64,000 nt of DNA, taken from NCBI RefSeq assembly GCF_030817415.1, contig NZ_JAUSZI010000002.1:6076001-6140000 (forward strand), written 5' to 3'. Shown here piece after piece: positions 15,452 through 24,779 of this stretch. The notes beneath the pieces are model-generated. The model was not told the origin of the DNA. It made no database searches and saw only the letters and a program-made list of their open reading frames with translations. Within the stretch, counting starts at the first letter, position 1. Each line of letters opens with the position of its first letter. The translations under genes were made by a program, and so were the position numbers. The DNA comes from Streptomyces umbrinus (GTDB lineage: Bacteria > Actinomycetota > Actinomycetes > Streptomycetales > Streptomycetaceae).

Positions 15452-16890
15452 CCGCCCCGGGGAAGTACGAGGAGGTCGACCTCGACGACCTCGACGTGGA
15501 GGAGGCCCTCGCCCTGGCCAAGGAAGGCGGTGCACAGGTGCCCGACGGCTCCGGAGCCACTGGAGGTTCTCCCGCCGTGCCCCAGCCGTCACCGCGGGGC
15601 GGCAGCCGGGAGCACGGGCAACACACCGCCGACGGAACCGCCGCAGGAACGGCCGACGGACCCTCCCGTGCCCACACGGCCAAGCACGGCCACCACAGGG
15701 CGACCCCCTGGCCCGAGGCCCGCGCCCTCGCCGGGCGGGCCCCCCGCCGGCCGGACGCCCCCGTCTCCGTATCCCTCGACGCCGCGCTGGGCCTCGTCCT
15801 CGCCGCTCCCCTCGCCGCCCTCACGGACCTCCCGTCGTTCGACACCTCCGCGATGGACGGCTGGGCCGTCGCCGGGCCGGGGCCCTGGGACGTCCGGGCC
15901 GAGGGAGTCCTCGCGGGTCATGCCGAGCCCGAGCGCCTCACCGACGGAGAGGCCGTCCGTATCGCGACCGGCGCGCGGATCCCGCAGGACGTCACCGCGG
16001 TGATCCGCAGCGAGCACGGCCGCACCGACGAGAAGGAACGGCTCCACGCGACCCGGGAGGTCGTGCCCGGGCAGGACATCCGTCCCCGGGGCCAGGAGTG
16101 CCGCTCCGGCGATCCCCTGCTGCAGCGCGGCACCGTGGTCACCCCGGCCGTGCTCGGGCTGGCCGCGGCCGCCGGATACGACACCGTCTCGGCCCTCCCC
16201 CGGCCCCGTGCCGAAGTCCTCGTCCTCGGCGACGAGTTGCTCACCGAGGGCCTGCCCCACGACGGACTGATCCGGGACGCGCTCGGCCCGATGCTGCCGT
16301 CCTGGCTGCGTGCTCTCGGCGCGGACGTCATCGCCGTACGCAGGCTCGGTGACGCCGCCGAAGCCCTCCGCAAGGCCCTGAAGAACTCCGACGCCGACCT
16401 CGTCGTCACGACCGGCGGCACCGCTGCGGGCCCTGTCGACCATGTGCACCCCACCCTGCGCCGCATCGGCGCCGAACTCCTGGTGGACGGCGTCAAGGTG
16501 CGCCCCGGCCATCCCATGCTCCTGGCCCGCACCAAGGAGAACCAGCACCTCGTCGGCCTCCCCGGCAACCCCCTCGCCGCCGTCTCCGGCCTGCTCACGC
16601 TCGCCGAACCCCTGCTGCGCACCCTCGCGGGACGCGCGGCCCCGGAGACCTACACGCTGCCCCTGAAGGAGACCGTGCACGGCCACCCGTACGACACCCG
16701 GCTGATCCCCGTCGTCCTGCGCGAGGACCGGGCCGTGCCGCTGCACTACAACGGACCGGCCATGCTGCGGGGCATCGCCGTGGCCGACGCGCTCGCGGTC
16801 GTGCCGCCCGGCGGGGCGCGCCCCGGCCAGGAGCTGGAGATTCTCGACCTGCCCTGGGCGACGGCCGGGATCGGGGTGTGTTTCACGTGA
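15448..16890 (+). CDS. moeA: Molybdopterin molybdenumtransferase MoeA
   Basis: A 480-residue MoeA, which inserts molybdate into adenylated molybdopterin to give active molybdenum cofactor. The core begins with PVSVSLDAALGLVLAAPL and contains DTSAMDGWAVAGPG, TGARIPQDV, VVTTGGTAAG and LVGLPGNPLAAVSG, all typical. About 75 extra, low-complexity residues precede the core, longer than in E. coli MoeA. The start overlaps the MobA-like gene by ATGA. Its 3' end contains a parS palindrome (16880-16893), whose bases encode the last residues, and overlaps the channel gene. Confidence 0.9.
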   Translation: MTAPGKYEEVDLDDLDVEEALALAKEGGAQVPDGSGATGGSPAVPQPSPRGGSREHGQHTADGTAAGTADGPSRAHTAKHGHHRATPWPEARALAGRAPRRPDAPVSVSLDAALGLVLAAPLAALTDLPSFDTSAMDGWAVAGPGPWDVRAEGVLAGHAEPERLTDGEAVRIATGARIPQDVTAVIRSEHGRTDEKERLHATREVVPGQDIRPRGQECRSGDPLLQRGTVVTPAVLGLAAAAGYDTVSALPRPRAEVLVLGDELLTEGLPHDGLIRDALGPMLPSWLRALGADVIAVRRLGDAAEALRKALKNSDADLVVTTGGTAAGPVDHVHPTLRRIGAELLVDGVKVRPGHPMLLARTKENQHLVGLPGNPLAAVSGLLTLAEPLLRTLAGRAAPETYTLPLKETVHGHPYDTRLIPVVLREDRAVPLHYNGPAMLRGIAVADALAVVPPGGARPGQELEILDLPWATAGIGVCFT

Positions 16891-16893
16891 AAC
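16880..16893. promoter_or_regulatory. parS: parS centromere site
   Basis: GTTTCACGTGAAAC is the exact 14-bp ParB-binding parS sequence of Streptomyces. It spans the stop codon of moeA and the start codon of the ion channel gene, so it is coding in two frames. A second exact copy is at 50860-50873. Confidence 0.85.
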
Positions 16894-17984
16894 TTCCGGG
16901 CCAGGACGCCATCGCCCGTCACGCGGACGAACGCATCGTCACCCGCCGGGTGAAACTGCCTCGCCGACGGGTGGAACATCCGCTGAGGCAGGTCGCCAAG
17001 CGGGTGACCATCGCACTGCTTGTCCTGGTTGGCACCGCCCTCATCGTCTACGCCGACCACGACGGCTACAACGACAACTCGGACGGCTCGGTCGACCTGC
17101 TCGATGCCTTCTACTACGCGACCGTCACGCTCTCCACCACCGGATACGGCGACATCACCCCCGTCAGTGACGCCGCCCGGTTCACCAATATCTTCGTGAT
17201 CACGCCCTTGCGCGTGATGTTCCTGATCATCCTGGTCGGCACCACTCTCGAGGTCCTCACCGAACGCACCCGGGAGGAGTGGCGACTGAACCGCTGGAGG
17301 ACCGCTTTGAGGGAGCACACCGTTGTCATCGGGTTCGGCACGAAAGGCCGCTCGGCGATTCAGACCGTGTGCGCGACGGGGTTGAAGAAGGAGCAGGTCG
17401 TGGTCGTCGATCCCAACTTCAAGGTGATCGACGCGGCGACGGCGGACGGATACGCGGGCGTGGTCGGCGACGCCACCCGCAGTGACGTACTGATCCGCGC
17501 CGAGGTCCAGCGGGCCCGGCAGATCATCATCGCGACCCAGCGCGACGACACCGCCGTGCTCGTCACGCTGACGGCCCGGCAACTCAACCGTGGGGCGAAG
17601 ATCGTGGCCGCCGTGCGTGAGGAGGAGAACGCGCCGCTGCTCAAGCAGTCCGGCGCCGATGCCGTCATCACCAGCGCCAGCGCGGCAGGCCGCCTCCTCG
17701 GTCTCTCCGTGCTCAGCCCCAGCGCGGGCATGGTCATGGAGGATCTCATCCAGCAGGGCAGCGGCCTCGACATCGTCGAACGGCCCGTCATAAAGGCCGA
17801 GGTGGGCAAGGGCGTCCGCGAGACCGAAGACCTGGTGGTCAGCGTCGTACGAGGACACCGCGTCCTCGGCTACGACGATCCCGCCATCGGCAAGCTGCAG
17901 TTGACGGACCGTCTGATCACCATCGTCCGCGTCACCCCGCACACCCAGGTCGCACCGGACATGAGGCCACTGAGGCAGGACTAG
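16887..17984 (+). CDS. Potassium channel protein with TrkA-N domain
   Basis: A 365-residue channel with transmembrane segments at about residues 30-50 and 95-120 and the pore loop TVTLSTTGYGDITPVSD, whose TGYGD is the potassium selectivity filter. A cytoplasmic RCK/TrkA-N regulatory domain follows (VIGFGTKGRSAIQ, dinucleotide-binding), then a TrkA-C-like end. The GTG at 16887 gives a four-base overlap with moeA and a GGGG run ten bases upstream; a GTG at 16878 is the alternative. Start choice decides whether the parS palindrome lies inside the gene. Confidence 0.85.
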   Translation: MKLPGQDAIARHADERIVTRRVKLPRRRVEHPLRQVAKRVTIALLVLVGTALIVYADHDGYNDNSDGSVDLLDAFYYATVTLSTTGYGDITPVSDAARFTNIFVITPLRVMFLIILVGTTLEVLTERTREEWRLNRWRTALREHTVVIGFGTKGRSAIQTVCATGLKKEQVVVVDPNFKVIDAATADGYAGVVGDATRSDVLIRAEVQRARQIIIATQRDDTAVLVTLTARQLNRGAKIVAAVREEENAPLLKQSGADAVITSASAAGRLLGLSVLSPSAGMVMEDLIQQGSGLDIVERPVIKAEVGKGVRETEDLVVSVVRGHRVLGYDDPAIGKLQLTDRLITIVRVTPHTQVAPDMRPLRQD

Positions 17985-18029
17985 AGGCAGGACAGGGGCA
18001 GGACCAGCGGCAGGGCCGGAGGCCCGGAG

Positions 18030-18035
18030 TAGCCT
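18030..18035 (+). promoter_or_regulatory. -10-like hexamer TAGCCT, leaderless pattern
   Basis: TAGCCT ends seven bases before the ATG at 18043 and no Shine-Dalgarno sequence lies between, which fits a leaderless transcript. Confidence 0.4.
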
Positions 18036-18042
18036 CGCCGAC

Positions 18043-19023
18043 ATGCGAGCGATCACTATTCCTGAACCTGGTGGGCCCGAGGCGCTGGTGTGGGACGAGG
18101 TCCCGGATCCGGTGCCCGGAGAGGGCGAAGTGCTGGTCGAGGTGGCGGCGAGCGCGGTGAACCGTGCCGATCTGCTGCAGCGGCAGGGGTTCTACGATCC
18201 GCCGCCCGGCGCGTCCCCGTACCCAGGCCTCGAATGCTCCGGGCGGATCGCGGCGGTCGGTGCCGGGGTGTCGGGGTGGGCCGTCGGGGACGAGGTGTGT
18301 GCGCTGCTCTCGGGCGGCGGGTACGCCGAGAAGGTGGCCGTGCCGGCCGGGCAGTTGCTGCCCGTGCCGGAGGGGGTCGGGCTCGACAAGGCGGCCGCGC
18401 TGCCCGAGGTGACCTGCACGGTCTGGTCCAACGTCTTCATGATCTCCCACCTCCGCCCCGGCGAGACGCTGCTGGTGCACGGCGGGGCGAGCGGCATCGG
18501 CACCATGGCGATCCAGCTGGCCAAGGCCGTCGGCGCGAAGGTCGCCGTCACCGCGGGCAGCAAGGAGAAGCTGGACTTCTGCGCCGAGCTCGGCGCGGAC
18601 GTGCTGATCAACTACCGCGAGCAGGACTTCGTCGAGGAGATCAAGGCCGCCACCGACGGGGCCGGCGCCGACGTCATCCTCGACAACATGGGCGCCAAGT
18701 ACCTGGACCGCAACGTCAAGGCCCTCGCGGTCAACGGACGGCTCGCGATCATCGGCATGCAGGGCGGCATCAAGGGCGAGCTGAACATCGCGACGCTCCT
18801 GGGCAAGCGCGGCGCCGTCACCGCGACCTCGCTGCGCGCCCGTCCCGCCGGGGAGAAGGCGGCGATCGTCGCGGCCGTACGGGAGCATGTCTGGCCGCTG
18901 GTCTCCGCAGGTCACGTACGTCCGGTGGTCGACCGCGAGCTGCCGATGAGCGCCGCGGCCGCGGCGCACCGGGTGCTGGAGGAGAGCGGGAACATCGGGA
19001 AGGTGCTGCTCACGCTCCCGTAG
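18043..19023 (+). CDS. NAD(P)H:quinone oxidoreductase, zinc-less MDR family
   Basis: A 326-residue medium-chain dehydrogenase/reductase. The N-terminal GroES-like domain carries NRADLLQRQGFYDPPPG, a signature of quinone oxidoreductases and PIG3-type enzymes, and the Rossmann motif is VHGGASGIGTMAIQLAK. The zinc-binding cysteines of alcohol dehydrogenases are absent. It would reduce quinones or other electrophiles with NADPH in the cytoplasm. It is monocistronic and ends at a 28-bp palindromic terminator shared with the convergent secreted-protein gene. Confidence 0.9.
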   Translation: MRAITIPEPGGPEALVWDEVPDPVPGEGEVLVEVAASAVNRADLLQRQGFYDPPPGASPYPGLECSGRIAAVGAGVSGWAVGDEVCALLSGGGYAEKVAVPAGQLLPVPEGVGLDKAAALPEVTCTVWSNVFMISHLRPGETLLVHGGASGIGTMAIQLAKAVGAKVAVTAGSKEKLDFCAELGADVLINYREQDFVEEIKAATDGAGADVILDNMGAKYLDRNVKALAVNGRLAIIGMQGGIKGELNIATLLGKRGAVTATSLRARPAGEKAAIVAAVREHVWPLVSAGHVRPVVDRELPMSAAAAAHRVLEESGNIGKVLLTLP

Positions 19024-19043
19024 GACTCGACGGCCGGGGCGGT

Positions 19044-19071
19044 GCTGAGGCGGGCCGCGGCCCGCCTCAGC
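19044..19071. terminator. Bidirectional terminator-like palindrome
   Basis: A perfect 28-bp palindrome with arms GCTGAGGCGGGCCG and CGGCCCGCCTCAGC lies between the convergent quinone oxidoreductase and the frameshifted secreted-protein gene, overlapping the stop codon of the latter. Confidence 0.65.
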
Positions 19072-19580
19072 TTCGTCGTACGCGCAGTGCGACGAACGCG
19101 AGGCCGAGGCCCAGGCCGATGAGGACCAGTCCGCTGCCGAGGGGCAGGACCCGCAGGACGGGTTCCGTGGCGCGTACGGGGCGGCCGGCGGCCTGCTCGG
19201 CATCGACGGGCGGGTGGGACGTGGGCGCGGTGTTCCCGTGCGTCTCGGGGGCGACAGCGCCCTCCGACCGCTCGCCCTCCGACTGCTCGTCGTCCGCTGG
19301 CCCGTCCGGGTGACCGACCCCGACGTCCTCTTCCGGAGCTTCTTCCTGCGCCTCGTCCTGCGCTTCCTCCGCGTCCTGCTCTTCCTGTGTCTCCTCCGTC
19401 GGCGCGGGTGACCGGCCAGGCCGCTCGCGGCCCTCTCCGGCCCGGCTGCCTGCCCGTGACTCGCCGGGCGCGGGTTTCGTAGGAGGGGACGTACGGGACG
19501 GCGTACGAGATCGGAGCGGGGCCCGCCAGCAGGACCAGCAGCAGGCCTGTCACGCGCAGGGGGCGGAGCCATGGAGTCAC
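19067..19580 (-). pseudogene. Frameshifted secreted/membrane-anchored protein
   Basis: A GTG at 19580, with AGGAGG upstream, begins a clear signal peptide (LRPLRVTGLLLVLLAGPAP). The same frame then runs into R- and G-rich nonsense. One base shifted, the frame gives a natural E/D/Q-rich linker (EETQEEQDAEEAQDEA) and a C-terminal membrane anchor LPLGSGLVLIGLGLGLAFVA followed by RVRRS and stop. Removing one base near 19510-19525, where GGCGGGCCCC occurs, restores a 170-residue protein with signal peptide, disordered stalk and anchor. It may be a true frameshift or a sequence error. The family is not recognised. Confidence 0.6.
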
Positions 19581-19735
19581 GTCGGTGACCCCCTCCTGGT
19601 GCGAAGGAACCAAGATCGACGGCACCAGAGTCACACGGGGCGCCCGCACCGGCATCTCGATCGTCCGGGTGCCGACGCGATCGCCCTCAGTGACACCCTT
19701 GGCGGGCACAGATGTACGGGGTAGAGATACCGGTT

Positions 19736-20311
19736 ATGTCGATACGTCACGGTCTGCTGGCGCTTCTGGAGCGTGGGCCCCGCTACGGTTCGCGGCTGCG
19801 CACCGAGTTCGAGGCGCGCACCGGCTCCACCTGGCCGCTGAACATCGGCCAGGTCTATACGACGCTGGGCCGGCTGGAGCGGGACGGTCTGGTCGTACAG
19901 CAGGGCGCGGACGAGGCCGGACACGTGCTGTACGCGCTGACGGACGCGGGCCGGGCCGAGCTGCGGTCCTGGTTCACGCGTCCGGTGGAGCGCACGAACC
20001 TGCCGCGTGACGAGCTGGCGATCAAGCTGGCCATGGCGGTCGGGGCGCCTGGAGCCGACATACGGGCGATCGTGGAGACACAGCGGCGGTATCTGTCGGA
20101 GGCGATGCACACGTACACCCGGCTGCGGGCGCAGGCGCTCGCGGAGGGCCCCGGGCACCGGGACGAGGTGGCCCGGCTGCTCGTCCTGGAGCACCTCGTC
20201 TTCCGGGCGGAGGCCGAGATGCGGTGGCTCGACCACTGCGAGGCCCGGCTGCTGCGGCTCGCGGAGGCGGCGGCCACGGATCCGCCACAGCCGCCCACGC
20301 CGCCGGTCTGA
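19736..20311 (+). CDS. PadR-family transcriptional regulator
   Basis: A 191-residue protein beginning MSIRHGLLALLERGPRYGSRL, the typical start of PadR winged-helix regulators, with the recognition region WPLNIGQVYTTLGRLERDGL. The C-terminal Vir_C-like helical domain mediates dimerisation. ATG 19736 is preferred to ATG 19712 because it matches the family start. PadR proteins usually repress a neighbouring transporter or detoxification gene, but no such gene is adjacent here, so the target is unknown. Confidence 0.85.
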   Translation: MSIRHGLLALLERGPRYGSRLRTEFEARTGSTWPLNIGQVYTTLGRLERDGLVVQQGADEAGHVLYALTDAGRAELRSWFTRPVERTNLPRDELAIKLAMAVGAPGADIRAIVETQRRYLSEAMHTYTRLRAQALAEGPGHRDEVARLLVLEHLVFRAEAEMRWLDHCEARLLRLAEAAATDPPQPPTPPV

Positions 20312-20411
20312 CGCGCGACGCCGGTGTGTACATGCCGGTGCGTACATGGTGGATCACGCCCGGGAGGGGGCACGAGGGTGATGAAGTGTGCGGGTGCGAG
20401 AGAATGGCGGC

Positions 20412-20954
20412 ATGGAGATGCCGAGGAACGAAAGGTCGCCGGAGAACCCCCAGATCCTGGTCGTTGGCCAGGACGGGATGGCTCTCGGCGGCGGAGGAGA
20501 CGAGGACTCCCGTGAGGTCCCGGTGACGGAGATGGTGGAGCAGCCCGCCAAGGTCATGCGCATCGGGAGCATGATCAAGCAGCTGCTGGAGGAGGTGCGT
20601 GCGGCACCCCTCGACGAGGCGAGCCGGGTCCGGCTCAAGGAGATCCACGCCAGCTCGGTCAAGGAGCTGGAGGACGGGCTCGCTCCCGATCTCGTCGATG
20701 AGCTGGAGCGGCTGTCCCTGCCGTTCACGGACGACGGCATCCCCTCGGACGCCGAACTGCGGATCGCGCAGGCCCAGTTGGTCGGCTGGCTGGAGGGGCT
20801 CTTCCACGGGATCCAGACCACCCTGTTCGCCCAGCAGATGGCGGCCCGCGCCCAGTTGGAGTCGATGCGCCGGGCGCTTCCGCCGGGTGTGGGCGGCGGC
20901 GAGGACGACGACGATCCGCGAGCGGGCGGCCGTGTCGGGGGTCCGTACCTGTAA
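20412..20954 (+). CDS. bpa: Bacterial proteasome activator Bpa (DUF2587)
   Basis: A 180-residue protein with the central helical core of Bpa (VTEMVEQPAKVMRIGSMIKQ and LEGLFHGIQTTLFAQQMAAR) and a C-terminal GGPYL tail. Bpa forms a ring that docks through its C-terminal GxYL-type motif onto the 20S proteasome and opens its gate without ATP; the tail here fits that motif. It is not linked to proteasome genes. The ATG at 20412 is preceded by GAGAAT at leaderless spacing rather than by a ribosome binding site. A hairpin terminator follows at 21030. Confidence 0.9.
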   Translation: MEMPRNERSPENPQILVVGQDGMALGGGGDEDSREVPVTEMVEQPAKVMRIGSMIKQLLEEVRAAPLDEASRVRLKEIHASSVKELEDGLAPDLVDELERLSLPFTDDGIPSDAELRIAQAQLVGWLEGLFHGIQTTLFAQQMAARAQLESMRRALPPGVGGGEDDDDPRAGGRVGGPYL

Positions 20955-21029
20955 CTGCGGTCCGAACCCGAACCTGCACCCGTAACTCCGACGACTCCCA
21001 TCACTCCGAACAGCGTGCGGACGAAAGGG

Positions 21030-21055
21030 GGGGCCCGGCAGAAATGCCGGGCCCC
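21030..21055. terminator. Hairpin terminator between bpa and kinase gene
   Basis: An 11-bp perfect stem (GGGGCCCGGCA / TGCCGGGCCCC) with a GAAA loop lies between the convergent bpa and Ser/Thr kinase genes and can serve both. Confidence 0.75.
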
Positions 21056-21099
21056 TTCGCGTGTCCGAACGGTCCTGGTGGGTCCGAACGGTCAAGGAA

Positions 21100-22743
21100 T
21101 CAGGCGGGGTTGCCCGTCGACACATAGAGCTGGATCTTGGGCATGCTCTTGGGGTCGACGTCCGCTTCCGCCGCGGGGATCTGGCTCATCACCGTGTCCT
21201 GGCCGTAGGCGTTCTCGTCGACCGGCTGGCTCTCGTACTGCCAGCCCGCCGCCTGCAGGCACGCCTTCACCGAGTCCATGTTCTTGAACTTGAAGTCCGG
21301 GACCTTGATCTTGTCGGCGTCGTTGTACGACTCGTCGGGCTCCGTGCACTCGGTCTTCTCGATCTTCTTCGTGGTGTCCGGCCCCTTGTGCCCGGCCACC
21401 ACGGACGCCGACGGGCTGGATTCCGTACCGCCGCCCTTGTCGTCGTCGCCCCCGCCGCCCAGCTGCAGCGCGGCGATCAGCCCGCCGACGGCGGCCAGCG
21501 CGACGACGATCGAGCCCACGAGCACCGGCATGTTGCTCTTGCGGCCGCCACCGGAGGCGGGCGACGAGGGCTGCTGCGGCGTGATCGTGTACGGCGGCGG
21601 GGTCGAGTAGCCCTGCTGTGGGGAGTACGCGGCGGTCTGGGCCGGCGTCGGGTAGCCGCCCTGCTGCGGATAGCCGTACGAAGGGGCGGGCGTGGACGAG
21701 TGCGCCGGGGTCGGCGGACCGTAGGCGCCCGGCTGGTACGGCGTCTGTACGTTGCCCTGCGGAGCCTGGGCCGACTGGTCGACCGGCGGGAACACCGCGG
21801 AGCCGACACCGGCGCCGCTCGACGTCTGGGCGCCCGGCACGATGCTCGGCGGTGCGGCCTGGAACGACTGGGCCACGCGCAGGCACTCGTCGCGCATCGA
21901 CTCGGCGTTCAGGAAACGCTCGTTGGGGTTCTTCTTCAGGGCACGGGTGATCAGCGCGTCCACGGCCGGCGGCAGCGAGCGGTTGACCGAGGAGGCCAGG
22001 ACGGGCTCCTCCTGGACGTGCGCATACGCTATGGCCAGCGGCGAGTCCGCCTCGAACGGCAGCCGCCCGGTGACCAGCTGGAACAGCATGATGCCGACCG
22101 AGTACAGGTCCGAGCGGGCGTCCACGCCCCGGCCGAGAGCCTGCTCCGGCGAGAGGTACTGCGGGGTGCCGACGACCATGCCGGTCTGCGTCATCGACGT
22201 CACACCGGACTGCATGGCGCGGGCGATGCCGAAGTCCATCACCTTGACGACGTTCCGCTTCGTCATCATCACGTTGCCCGGCTTGATGTCGCGGTGGACC
22301 AGGCCCATCTCGTGGCTGATCTCCAGGGCCGCCAGCACGTCCGCGGTGATCTTCAGGGCCTTGTCGGCTGGCATGGCCCCGAACTGGGCGATGTCCTGGT
22401 CGAGGACCGAGCCGAGCGGGCGGCCCTCGACGTACTCCATGACGATGTACGGAGTCGTCGCCCCGTCGAGGTCGTCCTCCTCGCCGGTGTCGAAGACCGA
22501 GACGATGTTCGTGTGCGTGAGCTTGGCCACCGACTGGGCCTCGCGGCGGAAGCGCTCGCGGAAGGCCTGCTCACGGCCGAGCTCGGTGTGCAGTGTCTTG
22601 ATCGCGACCTGTCGGTCGAGCACCGAGTCGTACGCGAGATGGACCGAGGCCATGCCGCCCTCGCCGAGCAGGTCGCGCAGTTGGTAGCGCCCGCCGGCGA
22701 CCGAACGCCCCGCGTACCGGCCGTGTGCGCCGTCCTGGCTCAT
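21100..22743 (-). CDS. Transmembrane Ser/Thr protein kinase with PASTA domain
   Basis: A 547-residue Hanks-type kinase. Near the N-terminus are the glycine loop GEGGMASV and catalytic lysine 49; HRDIKPGN and VMDFGIA mark the active site and TMTQTG-type and GTPQYLSPEQA the activation segment. A P-, Y- and Q-rich juxtamembrane linker is followed by a membrane segment (MPVLVGSIVVALAAVGGLIA) and one extracellular PASTA-like domain (KVPDFKFKNMDSVKACLQ). PASTA domains sense peptidoglycan fragments or lipid II. ATG 22743 has GGGGGA upstream; an ATG at 22776 is possible. It is divergent from a second kinase gene. Confidence 0.9.
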   Translation of the reverse strand: MSQDGAHGRYAGRSVAGGRYQLRDLLGEGGMASVHLAYDSVLDRQVAIKTLHTELGREQAFRERFRREAQSVAKLTHTNIVSVFDTGEEDDLDGATTPYIVMEYVEGRPLGSVLDQDIAQFGAMPADKALKITADVLAALEISHEMGLVHRDIKPGNVMMTKRNVVKVMDFGIARAMQSGVTSMTQTGMVVGTPQYLSPEQALGRGVDARSDLYSVGIMLFQLVTGRLPFEADSPLAIAYAHVQEEPVLASSVNRSLPPAVDALITRALKKNPNERFLNAESMRDECLRVAQSFQAAPPSIVPGAQTSSGAGVGSAVFPPVDQSAQAPQGNVQTPYQPGAYGPPTPAHSSTPAPSYGYPQQGGYPTPAQTAAYSPQQGYSTPPPYTITPQQPSSPASGGGRKSNMPVLVGSIVVALAAVGGLIAALQLGGGGDDDKGGGTESSPSASVVAGHKGPDTTKKIEKTECTEPDESYNDADKIKVPDFKFKNMDSVKACLQAAGWQYESQPVDENAYGQDTVMSQIPAAEADVDPKSMPKIQLYVSTGNPA

Positions 22744-23091
22744 GTCTCTGCGTCCCCCATCGGCGTGCCCCGTCACGCGGGCCGAAGCTGCTGATGTGGC
22801 CCCCGAGGCGGTGATCCTTAGTGTTATTCCCGGCCAAGTCTGCCGGAGGGCACTGACACGTCAAGCTCGGTGCCCGTTCCGTGACCGTACGCGAAAGAAG
22901 AGTCGCGGAAGCGTTACAGGTGCCGTACGGCCGGTACACAGAATTTGCACCCGCGGACCGGGTGTGGGTTTCATGGCCGGTCCATCTCGGGTCGGCCGCT
23001 CACGCGGAGGCTGTAGCGTGGCCCGACGGAGACCGTAACAACCACCGCGCGTACTTTCGACCGGTGCGGACAGAAACGACGGCGAGGACTG
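22744..23091. other. Divergent intergenic region between two kinase genes
   Basis: This 348-bp stretch must hold the two divergent kinase promoters. A hexamer TAGCGT with typical surroundings (GGCTGTAGCGTGG) lies near 23012 on the plus strand. I see no gene, repeat or RNA in it. Confidence 0.4.
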
Positions 23092-24642
23092 ATGGCACAG
23101 CAGCAGCGCGCTCAGGGCCCGTCCGACCCCGAGGCGACTGGCGGCGGTATGTCAGATGCGCCGGAGTTGTGGGGTAACGGCGGGCTGGTCGGCGACGGCC
23201 GGTATCGGCTGACCCACAGACTAGGCCGGGGCGGCATGGCCGAGGTGTTCGCCGCCGAGGATGTCCGGCTGGGGCGCACGGTCGCGGTCAAGCTGCTCCG
23301 CTCCGACCTGGCCGAGGACCCCGTGTCCAAGGCGCGGTTCACGCGCGAGGCGCAGTCGGTGGCCGGGCTCAACCACCATGCGGTGGTGGCGGTCTACGAC
23401 TCCGGCGAGGACGTGGTCGGCCACCAGGTCGTCCCGTACATCGTGATGGAGCTCGTCGAGGGCCGCACGATCCGTGACCTGCTGCTCAACGCCGAGGCGC
23501 CCGGGCCCGAGCAGGCGCTCATCATCGTCTCCGGAGTGCTGGAAGCGCTCGCTTATTCGCATCAGCACGGCATCGTGCACCGCGACATCAAGCCCGCGAA
23601 CGTGATCATCACCAACACCGGTGCGGTCAAGGTGATGGACTTCGGCATCGCGCGCGCCCTGCACGGCGTCCAGTCGACAATGACTCAAACCGGCATGGTC
23701 ATGGGCACGCCCCAGTACCTCTCGCCGGAGCAGGCGCTCGGCAAGGCGGTCGACCACCGGAGCGACCTGTACGCGACGGGCTGCCTCCTCTACGAACTCC
23801 TCGCGCTGCGGCCGCCGTTCACCGGTGAGACCCCGCTGTCGGTGGTCTACCAGCACGTCCAGGACATCCCGGTGCCCCCTTCCGAGGTCTCGGACGCGGC
23901 GCCGCCGGAGCTGGACGGCCTGGTCATGCGCTCGCTCGCGAAGGAGCCGGACGACCGGTTCCAGACCGCGGAGGAGATGCGCGGGCTCACCCAGTACGGG
24001 CTGCAGATGCTGTACGACCAGGGCGGCCACACCGGGACCTGGAACACCGGTCCCGTGGAGATGCACGAGGCTGTGAACACCCCGGCGATGGGCCTCGCGG
24101 GCTCCGCCGGGCTGCCGCACCCCGGCGACTCGGGCACCACCCAGATCCCGTCACCGATGCTGCCGCCCGGCCGCGGCGGAGGCGGCGACGACGGGGGCTT
24201 CGAGGGGCACGGCAACCGGGGCAGCGGCCGCGGCAAGCTGTGGATCCTGGCGGTTCTCGCGGTGGTCGCGATCGCTGCGGGGGTCGCGCTGGCGCTGCAG
24301 AACGGCAACGGCGACGGCGGCGGGGGCGGCACGAAGGAGACGCCGACCACCTCGCAGACCGAGAAGGAAACGACACCGAGCGAGAGCACGTCCGACGAGC
24401 CCACGGACGAGCCCACGGACCAGGACACCGGCACGGGCGGCGACCCGGACTACTCGCCGTCGTACACACCATCGCCGAGCAACACCCCATCTCCCACGAA
24501 GAGCGAGCCGACGGACCCGGAGACGACTCCGACGGACGACGTGACGCCGACGGACGACGAGACGACCCCGACGGACGACCCGACACCGTCGGGCGAGCCG
24601 ACGGGCGAAGTCGGGGACGTGGAAGGCGTGACCGGCGGCTGA
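23092..24642 (+). CDS. Transmembrane Ser/Thr protein kinase with T/P/D-rich tail
   Basis: A 516-residue Hanks-type kinase with glycine loop GRGGMAEV, catalytic lysine at residue 67, HRDIKPAN, VMDFGIA and GTPQYLSPEQA. After the kinase domain comes a linker, one membrane segment (LWILAVLAVVAIAAGVALAL) and an extracytoplasmic tail of about 100 residues made almost only of T, P, E, S and D. It has no PASTA domain, unlike its divergent neighbour. The tail may be a cell-wall-spanning stalk. The pair looks like an old duplication with different sensor parts. Confidence 0.9.
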   Translation: MAQQQRAQGPSDPEATGGGMSDAPELWGNGGLVGDGRYRLTHRLGRGGMAEVFAAEDVRLGRTVAVKLLRSDLAEDPVSKARFTREAQSVAGLNHHAVVAVYDSGEDVVGHQVVPYIVMELVEGRTIRDLLLNAEAPGPEQALIIVSGVLEALAYSHQHGIVHRDIKPANVIITNTGAVKVMDFGIARALHGVQSTMTQTGMVMGTPQYLSPEQALGKAVDHRSDLYATGCLLYELLALRPPFTGETPLSVVYQHVQDIPVPPSEVSDAAPPELDGLVMRSLAKEPDDRFQTAEEMRGLTQYGLQMLYDQGGHTGTWNTGPVEMHEAVNTPAMGLAGSAGLPHPGDSGTTQIPSPMLPPGRGGGGDDGGFEGHGNRGSGRGKLWILAVLAVVAIAAGVALALQNGNGDGGGGGTKETPTTSQTEKETTPSESTSDEPTDEPTDQDTGTGGDPDYSPSYTPSPSNTPSPTKSEPTDPETTPTDDVTPTDDETTPTDDPTPSGEPTGEVGDVEGVTGG

Positions 24643-24665
24643 CCCGGACCCTCCGCAACACCCTT

Positions 24666-24707
24666 CACGCGCGCGTGGAACCCGGAATCGGGCTCCACGC
24701 GCGCGTG
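24666..24707. terminator. Long hairpin terminator
   Basis: CACGCGCGCGTGGA and TCCACGCGCGCGTG, extended by CCCG/CGGG, form a long stem between the convergent kinase and phosphotransferase genes. Confidence 0.75.
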
Positions 24708-24779
24708 CCGTTTCACGAGTCCCACGGCCGAGGCGACCGAGCCGAGTGAGCCGGCTGATGTGGTTGGTTCGGCTTGGCT

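Noticed and set aside
13160..15592. 810-codon minus-strand open frame over the E2 and MobA-like genes
   Set aside because: It is a shadow frame; both plus-strand genes have full domain motifs and overlapping starts and stops.
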